A DNA stretch of 64,000 bases from Macropodus opercularis (lineage: Eukaryota > Chordata > Actinopteri > Anabantiformes > Osphronemidae): positions 3,824,501 to 3,888,500 of the forward strand of contig JAUCMP010000026.1 of the NCBI GenBank assembly GCA_030770545.1, read 5' to 3'. This document shows, piece after piece, positions 39,301 through 54,300 of this stretch (the stretch's first letter is position 1; every line of letters starts with the position of its first letter). The notes beneath the pieces are model-generated. The model was not told the origin of the DNA and ran no database searches. It saw only the letters and a list, made by a program, of their open reading frames with translations. The translations under genes were made by a program, and so were the position numbers.

Positions 39301-42300
39301 AATGTATGCCAAGATATTTCAGAATAAGTTTAAACAGCTTCAGCCTGATCAAAAAAAAAACCTGCTCATCTCGAGGCTTTATGAATCTCCGTTAGTAACA
39401 TATAGAGACGAGGAAGAGGAAAAGGAGACCGAAGGGAACACAAAGAACCGCGTCTGGTAGAGACGCTCATGACTCATCTTTTTAAGAATCCAAGTCTCTT
39501 ACAGCTTTAAAGAGTGTGTGTCATACCTCACATACCAGCCAAATGCTGTGTCTAAAACGTATACAGGTTCAGCTGTGTACAAAAGTGAGAATATAATATT
39601 GTGTTGGAATCTGCTAACGACCAGCAGAGGAATATGTCCTTTACTGTCTCTGTCACAAATCTGACCATGCGTGATAGTCTAGATATGTTTTCAGACATGC
39701 ACCTTTCTAGAAACTGCCCAAAGAAGAAAACACACAGATAATAAACCTACAGATGATCAGTAAAGGGTCCAAGCAATGTCTGATTGAGCCCATAAGTAAA
39801 TTCAGCTGAGGGTTCGGGCTTTGGTGGTTGTCTTAACTTGTGTTTGCCAGTAGATCTAACATTGCACCTCAAAGTGAAGATTGTTTTGTGAATTGTGAAA
39901 GAAAATATTCGTCAAGAGGCTTTTGAAAGCGTTACTTTTAGGATGAAATCATATTAAACTTGCAGCAGCACCTGTACTGAATAATTACTCCGAATTCATT
40001 TTGTGCAATTTAATGAGGTGCACTGGAATCTTATTACATTAGCACAATGTTTATAAATCTTTGCACCAAGAGGCAAAGAAAAGCAGGTTCTAACGTTTCT
40101 TGTTAGCAGTGATACGTGAATGACTTACTGTAGCAGCTTTCACAGGCTCTGCCGAGGACAGGGGTCGGTCCTGAGCCCGGAGGTCCCGGGGCCCCTGCGC
40201 CTGCTGCTCCATTCACCAGAGCTGGCTTTACACTGTTACTCAGCTGGTTGGGGTTTGGCTTATTACTGTTATGGCAGAGAAACGGAGAAGTTGAAGATAA
40301 GGAAAGCCTATTCAGTGTTCAGTCACTAAGAGGGCAGATAACATTCATCAGCCTGCTGCCAGAGACACTGATACTGTACTGAGAGCTGCCATGAATACTA
40401 ATACAGAGAAGGAAGGGCAGCAGCACATGCAGAGAAACTTTTCTTAATGTACTGAAAGTACGGTTTGCAATGATGATTTCTAATGAATATCCTTAAACCC
40501 AGTGTTTTCCACTGAACGTAGCCTTCCAGTACTCACTAGTTAGGGATGTAGACCTGCTTCAACTTGCTTTCTGCCTCGGCTGCTTTTAATCGTTTCTGAA
40601 CCAGAAACGAAAGTTGAGGTGGAAAAAGAAAAAAAGAGGAAGAACAATGCAATGGTTACTGTAGTTGGTCTGGTTTAGAGGAGCCAAACCAGGCCCTCAG
40701 GACATCAATACACATGAAATCTGATCCCTTTTTACGAGCTTAGGTTCATGTTGAATGTAGCTCACTGAACCCTGGGTTCTTTAAACAACCATGTTTATTC
40801 ACATGTGTGCACTATATGCATAATGGATGTTTTTACCTGCTGAACATATCTGTCTGTGGTCTTCCACATGTAGTAATACTCAATAATACTCGTCAGAGAC
40901 TTCCAAGGCAACTACAGGAAACCAAAGGGACAATCATTGTTTCAGGTTTAATGGTCGGTAACGTGATCGCAGCAGTCTAAAAAAAAGAAATACATCTAAA
41001 CAACAAACACCAGGCGAGATTAATGTGAATACAGTCAAAGAAGAAGAAGTTTGTTTGAAAGTCCTAAACACCAGCACCAGTTAATTGTTACATTTTTTGT
41101 TTGTTTGAACCCACTGAAGCTGCTCTAAATTTCCCTTTAACAGGCTTGAATGGAAAATGAGGCGTCAAGCCGTAGCCACACCCATAGTGATGGTGTAAGT
41201 CCTGCTGTTTGAGAGAAGGTCCGGGTGGAAACTAAAGTAAGCAGCACTAGCGGAGGTCAGCCAGCAGGTGGCGGAGTGCTGCACACAGTGAGCGCTGAGC
41301 CCATGTGAAGCAGACAGAGCAGAGATCTGGAAGCTGCAGCACAAAGGCAGCGCTCCCCTGGTTCTATCACATCGCATTCACACGCTGAGATGAAATGCTT
41401 TATAACTGTCAGCTTTAACATTTCCTCTTCATACGAGGTGATTGCTGCAGTGCTGCCTTCCAAGTGCATGGCTGTATAGAAGTTGTATAAAATCTAAATT
41501 TTCTACAAGCTGAACTCAAACCCAAACGTGTGCAGCAGGACTTCGACTAATTCTGTGGGTCTACAGCCACAGGCACAACTTACAGCTGCACTGAAAACCT
41601 CCTGAATGAGATCTGGAAATCTGACATGCATGACTATTATCTGAAGCTGAAACAAGATATGACAAGACCAGTATGTCAGTCTGTACAATATGATTAATTT
41701 TAGGTCAAACTAACACTTTATTTTGTGTTCAGTACTACTCACAAAGTCCTGCTGGATGTCTGTGAAATCTTTGCCATATTTTTCCAGTGCCTCCTCAAAC
41801 AGGTTGGCCTCCGACGCGCTCCACTCCTCCATCTCGTCCCTGCAGAGGACGGGCCCACCCTGAGGCACCAGCGCGGCGATGGCTCGGGTCATGTCATAGC
41901 CTGTGGCGTGGAGGGTATCCATGGCATGAAACTAAACACAATACACAAACACGTTAGCGTCTTTGTCAGACTGCTCTATGTGCCAATGACGCAATCACGT
42001 TCTGCAACATCATGCTGATTTCTTGGGATGAGTGTCGTGTTTATTTACAAAGTTTAGTTTATGTGCAGCCCTGCTTGTGTGAGCCTGAGGCTGTGTTTAT
42101 GTGGGGGTAGCTAGAAGGCCTCTCATTTATGTTTTTATTTACAGGATCTGGGGCAGAATAGAACCACAACCAGCTTCTGGGGCCAAGTGCTTGTTAAGAA
42201 TATCCAGACGCAGCGACAACTATCACTGACAGACTCATAAACGAACACGCATACACGCACATGTGCACTATGGGCGTTTCCTTTGATTCGCAGCAATGCC

Positions 42301-45300
42301 TCGCTCCTGCAGGGTGACAGGGCCTTAACTCAAGGCCGCTTTGAAGCGCATGCACATAAGTGTATACTGTGTCTCACCAAGGTGATGTCTCTGGAGGCTG
42401 CAGCAGCACTCATGTGAAGGCTGGGCTGCCGGACTGAACTACTGCAATCCAAGGCTCTGGCAAATGTACCTACTGACCTTTGACACAGACAGGACACATA
42501 AAGTACTTACTGAACCATTTATGCACAACTTACAGTGATCAGTAATATAGTGCTAGCAACAAGCGATAACTGGACTAGACTCATCCTGTCAAACCATACT
42601 TTGTTTTAATAAGTGATGACCAAAAGACTTTGGGCCAGTTTTCATCTGTTTTATCATTTATATTAAATACGTATGACTCAGCTGTGTTGACTTACCGAGC
42701 TACAACCAAGAACTGATCGATTTGTTTCTCCGTCAGAGAGCTGTTGGGGTCCCACACCTTCTCCTCTAGTTTCTCCAAGTCTCTGCCATCATCCTCGCCT
42801 GCATTGACCAAGAAGACACTGTCATTTTAGTTCAAATTAAGGCCAACCTGCCTGAGCTTCCAAAGGCAGATTAACATGGGTTTAACATGGGTTTGATTAG
42901 GGGGAGAAGCAACCTAGTGGGCCCTAATTACAATTTTAGAGGTTTTCACACCTGCTAAAAATAAATATCTGGCAAATCACTAAACATGTCAGGAAAATTG
43001 TCACATTAAAAACAGTGACAAAAATAATTGTTATAATATGTCTCCAAGTACTCGAATGGAAATGGATTTTAATATTTTGGACAGAGTCAGAAATTCTAAT
43101 TGACATTAATAGAGTTGCAATACAAGTCTGGAGATATTTCTTACTTTACTCAACAAACCCGTCCAACAATAACAAAACAGTCCCTGTAGACTGTGAAATA
43201 TCTACACACAGACGTTCGTCTAATAACTGTTAAAACCCCATCAATGAGCCTTTTCTATGTCCATATTAACACAGTACAGTAACATATGTTACATATATCA
43301 ACAGTAAGAAACAGCTTTCACCACATATATGTTTTAGCAACCTCTTTTGTTTTCATTGGATTTGCTTCGTCTACTTGACGATGCATACATACAATATGCG
43401 TAGCTGTAGCTGTACAGATCAGGCATTTCATAAATAGGGTTACAACAGACATTTGCGTGGTTAAGGCTGCCATAGCTAATGTTACACATATTTTAGTGCT
43501 CTGGGTTATATGCAGCCTTCTGCTGTTACTCCAGTTAGTGTGTGCCGTTGTTGCTACAGCCAGTAAATCAGCCGCACCCACCACCAAGCAGAACTTGGGA
43601 AAACAGAGGGAGAGTCATTTCAAACGTCTGTGCCTATCAAACCAGCTTCAAGCAATGTTTGTATTACTACTTGTTGACTTTTTCAGCTCTTATTGATTTG
43701 TCTGTACTGTGGTATGCAGTGCAATCATATGCTGACCATATTGTTCGACAGGACACAATATATTCAGTTGTTCCAATTATCCTGAATAGGGAGTTATTAT
43801 AATCCATGACTGTTCAGAAACAAGACACTTTTCTTTTAATATTTGTTGTGAAATCATGCACCCTGTTCTTTTTTACTCCCCAGGTGACTGTGAAACTATC
43901 GGTTCTGCAGCACAGACATTCATTTGTTACCTTAAATGTTTAGATTATGTATAATTACACTGTCACACTGTGGTTGCCACGGAAACCGGTCGTTTTTTTT
44001 TTTTCAATAACTTAAGTTGGCATATAGTCTGTTGATAAGACGTTTCTGAGACATGAGCATGAACAAAAATATGAAAAGCTGAACGGTCTATTATGGCCCA
44101 CACTGCCCTCTGTGGAAGAAGAACTGTACACAGCAGAGCAATGCCCTGCAGGAAAATGTAAAAAATTCCACTTTGAGAACAAGTTTCTCCGGAAAACTAT
44201 GTCAATTAAAATTCCCAAGATTTAAACACAATGTACCTTCTGTCAGGAGGTCGGTTATGTCGGCTTGGTACTTATTCCCGACGCGGATCTCCCCCTTATC
44301 AGCCAACAGAGTCTTTTGCTGAGGGTCATACACCAGCGAGTAAAAGAAGGCATCCTGGGAAATACAGATGGCAGGAAGGCGTCAGGATTGGATGAAAGGA
44401 GCAGGAAGCAAGACCGGCAAACTGAGGTGAAATAGAGGAGTGCACGAGTCTCTGCATGCTTGTGTGTGTGTGTTTCCCCCCTCTGCTAATCTCTTGTCTC
44501 CTCATTACTGTATGTGAAAAGAACATTCTGGGTCAACACGCTGAATTATTCATCTGGCAACAAGAATCTCTAAACTCATAAGTCTCTCGCACTCTCTTAA
44601 GATTCCTCCTGAAATCGAACCCAGTCAATCACAGTTTAAGAGACAGCTTCATGTTTCTGGATGCTGGTCTACACACAGTACCTCTCTGTCCAGGTAGGAC
44701 TTCAGGGCTTCGGTCTCGTTGAGTAGCGTCACACAGCACTTGCCCCTGGAGCAAAAACACAAGATGAAATAAAAAATAAAATAAAAAAAAGGGTAAAAAC
44801 CACTGAGGACACACGATTAATAAAACGATGGGGAGAGAAAGATGGGTGGGAGGACACGCAGAATATTTAACTCTGGCCACTTCGTAACAGAGTAACAACA
44901 GCTGGTTACATAAGTGTGAGATTAGAGTGAGAAGTACTATCTAAGGCTGCACTTAGAGAGTTTTAATCTTCAGTGTCAATGACCTTCAAGATGGCGAATA
45001 CTTCTCAAAACCTTCAACAACAAATTTGTTCCATTTACATAAACCAACCTGTTACTTGACAAATCATAGCCCAGTGTGTTGATACTGACAGCATCATCTC
45101 CATCCCCTAAACAATTGGAATTCTCATTATTTAGCAGCTAGTTAGTCAGTAGCCTGAAGCATATGCGGTTTGTCAGGGTGACAGACTCAAGCACGTAACG
45201 TAAGCATCCTGCTAAGTCTGTTAACTGTCAGTTTCATCCACCTCAAGTTGCTGTTTTGTTTTTGTGTCCTTCAACTCTACCAAAAATAAAAAAGTAATAA

Positions 45301-48300
45301 TGTGATAATGACTAGGTGGGGTTTGCTCAGCTTACTGATGAGCAAAAACAGCTTTGTGTTGACACTTGCAAGACAGGGTTTTTAAGTGTTACATACCCTG
45401 GATTCTGTTAAATGCTAATTGGCCAAACCAAACATCAGCGGTTATATCTTTAAGTTTTGCATTAAACATTCTGAAAAAAATAAAGTGATGCACCAAAAGA
45501 AAGAAGTGCCCGGATGGACGGCAGCATACCTGATGTGTGTGGCAGGCAGAGACTCCAGCTGCCGGGACAAGAACAGCTCTCTGTGTCTGAGCTGGTGCTT
45601 CTGTTTCTCGGGAAGGTCTGCCATCTCTGAATTCTCCATTTCCTCCTCCAGCTCTCCTGGGTAGCGAAAGGGAACAAAGGTCAAACATATGCACATCAGA
45701 TGAGGCGGAACAATGGTGTCCACCGGGACAATGGGATGTGCAGCAGTCCCATACTGTACACAGTCTCCTGTGTAAAACAAGCGTAAACCTAAACCGTACA
45801 GATGCACACTTGATGAGCTGGAACTTGGATTCCCCAGAGAGACAGAGACTCGGGGACACATGCAGATGCATTTTACATAACAAACTGATTACGTCCAAAA
45901 GAATTGTGCAGTATCACTCCAACATCATCAGACTAATGCTTCCTCTCATTTTGCTCCAATCTTCCCTTCAAGACTGGCCAATAGATAATTATTTGGAGGA
46001 TCAGGACCACGTGTATGAAAGCTGATCAAATACCCCAACCAGCATGTAAAGACAAAAACTACAGCATAAAAGGCGTCACAGAGAAAAAATTGATTTATTA
46101 TTAAAAGTCAAACATTTGCTGGTTCTATCTGCTCAAAAAGCCCAAATTGAATACCTGTTTTTGTTGCTTACCTAGTCCCCAAGATCAATCAAGAAAAAAA
46201 CCAGGACATTGGGGATCTATCACAGGAATTTTTTCATCATTTCCAGGCTAAAAAAATTTACTAATCTATCAGTCCACAAAGAAATCTGAGGTTCACTGGA
46301 GTGGAGTTTATTGTACTGCTCTAAATTGGCCAATAAAAGAGACAATCTGAAGTTTACACTCAAAAAAAAGGCACAATGGGATGTTTCTGGGAGGTTCAAT
46401 AGGAAGGCTGCGCTTTAGTGTGTAATGTTCCACTGTAAGTTATTGACGTGCTTTCATTTGAAAAACACAAACACTTAAAAGTCACCTCTACATAGATACC
46501 TTACACATTACAGAACGGTCCTTCCAGTGACTGGTTAACACTCTTCTACTAGTAAACTGACACTTGTGTGTAAATCTGGAGAAGTTTCCCTTTCGTTGTG
46601 AGTCAGCTCAGTAATTCCCAGTCGGTTTTCTCGGTTTATGGCAAAGCACTGAACCTCAGAAACTAAAGAGAATGTTTAGACTGTGTTCAGTTATTCCCCA
46701 AAATGTTAGAGCATCTCTGTACAATACAAAAAACTCAACCTTGGTCTAGAAAAAGTCTGAGAGAATGGGCGCACAAATGAATGGACAAAGCAACAGTTGA
46801 AGAGCCAACAGCCCATTTTAGTAGGTCATGTGTCTGAGTCATTCTAAAATGAACAGATTTAGCTGCTGCTTGTAGGCAACATATCCACTGCACATACTCC
46901 TCCTCATCTGTGGATGAGGAAAACACGAGGAGAACAGAAAAAGGGAGATCAGATGGACAGGAGAGGAGATAAACAGAGAGAAGGAGAAAATGGGCACAGA
47001 GGGACAAAAGTGATAAAGCGCAAGGGAGCGTAAGATGAAGACAGAAGGAGGGAGGAGGAAAGGGAGCAATAGAGAAATCAGCAGGGGAAGAAAGAGAAAG
47101 AGAGACAATGACCAGCCGAGAGAGGAGGGAGGACAGCGAGAGAGCCAGAAGTGAAAGGGGGAGAGAGAGAACAGTCAGTACGTGCTCCAATTCATTTGGA
47201 GTTTCATTAGAGGAAGCGAGACAGAAAGAGGGAGACAGGGAGCAGAACAAAAGCAATCAAGGGATTTTCAGGAGAAGAGATGTGTGGCCAAAATCAATAA
47301 CTACTCCTTCACTCCCTCACTCCGCAGACGCATCGGTGGCCAGGCGCACACGCACATGTGCACAGCAGGAGCCTCCATCTTCTGCCATGTGAAACATCAA
47401 AATATATGCAGGGATGAATAATAAAAGAAATAAAACAACATTTAAGAGAATAGGCGATAAGTTGGAAAGAGATGAACATGACGCGCCTGCTACACGATGG
47501 CAAAGTGTTGTGAAGACGCCCAGTCCTGCACATATCTGAATCCCATACAGTGCATTTACTCATGTTCCAGACCAGCACTGGCCATTGGCACAAAAATATA
47601 TAAAAACAAAATTGCTCAAGGAGTTCATTAATAATTAGCACAAATGATTTTTACTGAGAAGCAAAAGCAGGCATGAGTCATACACAAGTACTCAGCAAAG
47701 AAAGAGCTAAAGAGGTGTGTATTCGTTTGGGTTTATTTACCCCATTATTGAAAAATGTAACAAAAATGAATAATTGAATATAACTTATTTCATTAACTGG
47801 TAGGAAATGCTCCAGTCTGTCTATTCTTGGCTACATGAACTGACAAAGAATGAACACATATATAACAAAATGACTAATTCTGTGTTTCTTAAATAGCTTA
47901 AGTTCTCAAACAATACTGCATTTAGTCTACAAAATCAATGTATCACAACATAAATGACCATGAAATGAGACGTGCCTATAATAGGTGAGGTCAACACTTT
48001 AGTCCAGAACATTTTTTCTCAACCTCCTGAACCTGAAACCAGCCTATTAAGATATTTGGTTGACAACCAATAGTAAAATGAGGGAATTAATCCAGTCCAC
48101 TAACCTATAATGACACTTAATATTCATGCTCATTTACATGTAATAGTGCACACATTCCCCTTCGAGGTGCAGGGTGCATATAGCACTGAAGGAAACCTGG
48201 TCATCACACATAACCAGGTCTTAACATATACACATATGAGCCTCTGATTGACCGTGACGCAGGATGAGGTCATTCCAGGCAGGGGAAGGAGTCTGCTCAG

Positions 48301-51300
48301 CCAAGACAGAATGAGGAGCTCGTAAAACAGGGGTCTGCTCCTCAGGAACAGACGTGGTTTGTGTATGAAAAGTCTGACACGGGCCGCGCCACAAGACACA
48401 AGAATCCTCATCAAACGGCACAGAGCTAGACGACAGACGACAGCCGCAAAAGTACTGTCAAGCGCTCAAAACAAAGCCCAGACCCAAATGTTGCAAGAGG
48501 CCTTCTCCCGTGGCACCATATGGCAAAGAATCACAAAGATGGAGGCGGATAACAGTTGCAGGCATGAACCCAGTTTACACAGTTCAGCAAGCAGGGGCTT
48601 TGGTGAGCTGATGCTATGTGGATATGAAATGACCTACAGCAGCTGCTCTTTCTTCTCTCCGTTACATCTGTCTACTGTCCAGCCCGGAAGACGATCTCTC
48701 CTGCGGCTGTATTTCCATTGTGGCAAATTTATGTTTATATTAATAATGTCGGCTTGATGTCTGAGCCGAAGCTCAGGATGCAGGTGAGCATGCACTTCAG
48801 TATGCACCAGTCTGCTTCAGTATGCATGTATCCACGGGTTCTCACACAAACGAGCAGGATTGTGTAGTGGCCCCTCAGCAGCCTGGCCTTTCCAACCGGC
48901 CCCCGGCTGGGCGTCCTTGAGTAGCAACTCAACTCCCCAACCTCAGTGCTTTCTGCTCTGCTCCTCCGATCCAATCTCCTGGCAGTGCACCCACACCACA
49001 CTCTCTACAAATTGCCTCTCCATCTCACCTGTCCCAGCCAATTATCAATTATTGATGAATGGGTCGCCTTACTGAGCTGAGAGACAGCGAGGGGAGGGAG
49101 AGGGGAGGAAAGAGCAGGCCTGGGGGTGAGAACAGGAGGTGAGGAGAGCTCAGCAGAGAGGCATTACCCTAACAAACTGATACACCTCTGTGGAGGAGGG
49201 TACAGACATGTAGCTGAGCCTTAAAGATGATAAGTCACCAACAGTTCTGTCTTGTCTTGGTCTGAATTACAATTATTATTATGGAGTTAAATGGGCTCTT
49301 TCAACACTCTCTGTGTTTAGATCTGCAGGCAAGACACCAGACAGCGTGTTTACTCTGCCAAGGACGAGTTTGACACAAAAAAGTATTTCAATTTACAAGG
49401 TGCATCGTGAACATGTTTCCTCACACTGCACACATTCCAAACAAGAGCGAGAACAAGAACAGCACAGTGAGTAGGGAACAAAACCAGAGCAACGGGACAA
49501 TGTGCTGCTGTGCTGCCCATCACTTTCCATGTCTGGTCTAATATGGCAGCAATGCAACTTAATGTCTAGTCTGCATCTGCAAGTGGTGCTTCTGAGATCT
49601 GTGGCGGAGTCTGAGCAGCACCTTCACCCTGAATGTTGTCACTAAATCATACAAGGCGCCAGTGTTGCATCTAAATATAAAGCTTGCAAATGAAGAATCA
49701 CTGAACTGCAATGGCAACGTTTCAGGCGCAGCCAGTGTGGCAACACAGTGCAATTGTTTGGATCAGGCAACCATGAACGGTGATGATGATCTGAGGCAGA
49801 ACCTGCTAAATCATGAAGCATCTCTGCATTACTGCAATGTCTGCATTTGTAGTTCTATATATTATATTTTACAGTCAATTAACAAATCAAATCTCTCTAG
49901 TAATGAGTGAAAGGTTGTAGTATAAACATGTTAATGTGATCACAGGATGGGTCATTCAAATAAAGACGTGAACTCTGCTCCATGCAGATGAACTGTTAAA
50001 TGCTGAAATGACACAATTTCTTCTGGAAGCTCTCTGTTCTCCAGAGACAAGCTTCTGATGTTATGGAGCCACGTTGGAATCAGTGTAGAATTACATGAAA
50101 AGGCAGGTGACACAGATTATTCCCACAGAGGAACGATGGAAAGTTCTACTGGCAAGTAAGCAAAATCAATGCTATGCAACACAGTGCAATTGTTTGGATT
50201 CCTGTAAACTAGTGGGAAGCTGACACAAACCATTCTCTTGTAATAGTCCACATCAAGCAACATCATGCATGAAGGAAATGACATTTCACAACCGGGCTAA
50301 AGATTTTAGGTATTATCAACATTCATTTGCACATGCGTTTGAGGTTTTACAAACATGCAAGTCTACAACAAAAAAGCCAGGAGTCTATTCAGCACTAATA
50401 CATAACATATGTAAGAGTCAGCCTTGGCTGAACAATGTGGTAGGGAGTTGGGGAGAAATCTGATTAGCAGCTAAGTGCATGTAAGCATGAGATTTACGGT
50501 TATCAGATTGTTGGAGAGCATGTGAACGAGTTCTCCATTTTCCTAACTTAAACTTGATTCTCTCAGTTACCTCCTTCCGTGTATGCACATAAAACTAGTA
50601 AAAACATATGTAAGATGATTAAAACCAAAGCATCTTGTCAAAATAATGGTTGAAAACAGTCCCAAAACCACATGACACACTTTTGGCAAAACTCAAATGC
50701 AGGTTCTGACTTTATGTAATAACCTTTGCTTTCTGACAAAAACTACACTTAACTAAATGTGTATGATGCTTAAAGTACGGTAATAAGATTACAAAGCTGC
50801 TTAACTTTTATAAAACCTCCATGTGCAGGTCCATTGACGTGGGGCTAGGATGCTGCCTTCAATTTGAAATCATTACAAATGATAAGGCCGCAGTTCATAA
50901 AGCTGCACAGCCCAGGATGCAAATGAGAAATTTATTCTCTCCCTGAAGGACACATTATTACATATCATGGCTCTTGTCAAATGGAGTGTGGTTGTATGAC
51001 TTAAGTGGTTTAACGTAGCGCTGCTGTGAGCAGGGTGAGGGGTTGTTTCCACGTAGGGACTACAGGAGAGCTGTGGAGTGCTGCGAATTAAATCAGCCAA
51101 AAAAAGTTGTTGTGACATTGGTTTATGAGCCACACTGGAGCCTAAACAAAAATAAATCTGTGGCAATAATATTAAGTACTCAGACCACGACCAGCTGCAC
51201 CTTGGCTCACTGACGTTTGTGCACGAGCTAACTGTAACATTGTTGTCTATGGTTTATGGGAGCCAGGAGCCACATCTCAAAAATAGAAAAGGATTTGAGT

Positions 51301-54300
51301 CATGGCACATACGAATGTCTGAAGGAAGGGAACGGGAGGTAAAACGCCAAGTTCGCCACAGACGTGGACCACTCAGGAGGCTGCTCACAGAGGAGGGGCT
51401 AATAACGAGTCGGAGGCCCCATTGAGGGAGCGCTCAGAATCTCTGCAAGCAAAATATTTGATCAATGACTCACAGCAGACACAAATAAAGACATGCAGAC
51501 TCACATGCGTTCGCACAACTGCCATTCTCCGCTGACCCATAGCAAAACGGAATTAAAACGTGCCCCTCCAGCAATTCCTGTGACAAGGCCCAGAGCTGAG
51601 GTCCATCATGCACGTATGGGAGAAAACACACACGCTCACGTCGCCACAGTGAGAGCGAGCTTCACAAAAGCAGACAGGATACAGCCCACACCCATGTGGT
51701 GCACAGCCATTCCTGCCATGCATTTTTTACATATTGCAAATGTCTGCGAGCCCCTTTACCAAACTGCAGCTGGTACCTAACCTCGTGCTCCTCATGCAAG
51801 AGGTAGGAACACAAATATATCTGCCCCAAAGTTCTATTGCATCATCAAGCAGAACACAACAGAATACACAAACTTATTCACAAGTGACATTATTTCTGAG
51901 TGGACTTTCTTAAAGGGATCCATACACTGATGCTGTGTGGTCCAGCAGAGCAAACAATCCCCCATCAACCTCATGGATACACCCCCAGGCCTCCGCATAC
52001 ACATGCATGTACACTTTCACACAAGATTTTATTCAGCCTCACCAGTTTTCCTTTGCTTTCGTGTGTTTGTTTTGCTGTCTTTTAAGCCTACACGCTGTAA
52101 CCGCGACCTGCGTCTGTCAGCGCTGTTGATATTACTCATGCTGCCCCACATCACACACAGTGGAACAGGTCTTCTCAGACCAGATGTGGAACGGAGCACA
52201 ATCTGCTAGGCCCGGTCACTGTGTACTGGAATTAATGTTCTAACACAGGGGTCTTAGCATTTTCATTTTTCTTAATTACGCATCTTTATCTATATTTTTT
52301 TCTCACACGAAACGTCGCAGGAATTAACATGTTTATGTTGCAGTGCAGTCTCAGTGAGCCTACTCTAAACTGAAGCTGTAATGTTGGGGGTTAAGGCAAA
52401 GACGAAGATACCTACATATGGGACAAGAAAGAGTGTAATTGGTTTCTTGTGTTTTCCGTTTCACGTTTGTGATGTGGAAAGGCCGTTTAGAGTAAACACA
52501 AATAAAAACGTTCAAGAAAGACTTCGCCATATAACTCTAGCTTAGCAACTCTATCACAGGGTAAAAAGAATAGACACACAGTGACTTAGCATTACACATA
52601 ACACAGCTTTCTTTGAGGTCACATCAACAGGTGAAATCGGACTCTGCTTTTAATCAGAACTGGTGTTGTAGGTACTTAAAATCCACAACCCCCAAAACTG
52701 TCCAAACTGACAAGCCAGGTTTCTGACTGCAACAAGGGAGCAGTGAGAAAACACTGCAGGGTATAAACATCTCCCCTTACTCTGACTTTAATGACACTTT
52801 GTTTGCTTAGTGCAATCACATCACTGTCTCTTAGGAGAGACTGCTTTAACGGTACAATAATAGAAAGCAGTATAAATACAAGCTTCTAACTATATAATCA
52901 GAGTTTGTGGATTCTGGCCTATCTACTAACACACTGTAATGCACTTCTGCTATAAGTTGTTACCTCCTTAATAAGACTGGTGAGAATGATTGATTGCACG
53001 TACAGCCAAAATCTGCCAACGTGTGGGTAATAGGTGATGGTATTTGCCAATGAAGATGACGTTTATCATGACACAGGGTGAAGACAACCACCAGTTAAAC
53101 CAAGTGAAGTTGCTTCCTCTAAATTGCCTCCCAAAAAACATTATGCTGTGTTCAAGAAAAGGCGAATATCCTGCAGTGGGAATAAATTCTGTGTCCCTTC
53201 CTGCCGCTTTACTCTTTCAATTCAGGAACTAAACAGAGTATAGCAGTGCACAGCATCGTTACCGACCGACCACTGGGGATTCAACCCAGACAATCAAGAA
53301 TGTCTCTGGTCTTCGACACACTTCAATCTTTGTCTTTACCCTCTTGTACTACAAAGGTGACAAACTGACTCATCCTTTTAGGCTTTGCTTTGCATTTCCC
53401 TTGCATTCTTTGTGTTCCCGTGTCCATTTAATAAACCGCTCTCCCGCTTTTTTCCTGCCATTTGTCTCGCCAGAAAATTAAAAGAACACAAAACACTGCT
53501 TGAGATACAGCCCATTCAAAGTCTACCAGCTGTTCCAGATATTGCAACGCTCTCTCCGAGCTGCTGCAAACAGCACCGTATTCAGGTGCACACCCACGCT
53601 TTAATGGCAAAAGAATGCATGCACAGACACACACAGGTGTCGTCATATTGATACACCCAGCAGATCGAAAGCAGTCTGCAGCTAGGCCCATCAGAGGAGG
53701 GGCTGCTGTCTGGACCGCTTCTCACAGCTTGGAGACGGCACACAAACCCAATTAAATGTATTATCTCCCCCAGATATAATCTAGTGTGCAAACAAACCTC
53801 ACCAATCAAGTTGGATTTTCCAGTTCAGGGGAATCTTATTCAATTTGATGTGAAGACCCAACTTTTCAGTGAAACTGCAGGGGTTGCCAGAAAGGGCAGC
53901 GCTAAGCGTATTTTTGATGCCTGATGTTTACTGGCTGGGTTATGGTCAGTCACTCACTTGCATGTTTGTCTGCCAGGGCGATGAGTGTGCTGGAGATGTC
54001 CCTGCGTCGGTAAAAACACACCACTTTGGCCTCCACGTTCCCATTGGCTGTCTGCAAACGAGAGACAATCGGCGTTACCACGGCAACAAGTGGTGCCGCG
54101 CACACACAGATGAAAACCCATAAATGAGGCTAGATGTTTAACTTTGGCTGAAAACACAGTGTGAGGCTACAGCAATTCTCCAAAAGTGTCACAGTGACCA
54201 GGACGGATTTGGTTGCTCACTGAGTCACAACACAGTGTTCATCATCAAGCCAAAGCATCACTCCTTCATAATCCAGTCTCACAGGGAAATTAACTGATCC

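Noticed and set aside
46840..46913. Pyrimidine tract plus CACAG followed by [18 protein letters not shown], resembling a PH-domain end or an extra MTA1 exon.
   Set aside because: No donor leaves it in phase with exon 4. The strong GTATGT would give a 10-base exon that shifts the frame, and no adjacent PH-domain exons exist.
46735..47256. 173-codon minus-strand frame rich in Leu/Ser/Phe.
   Set aside because: It is a translation of the pyrimidine-rich low-complexity tract.
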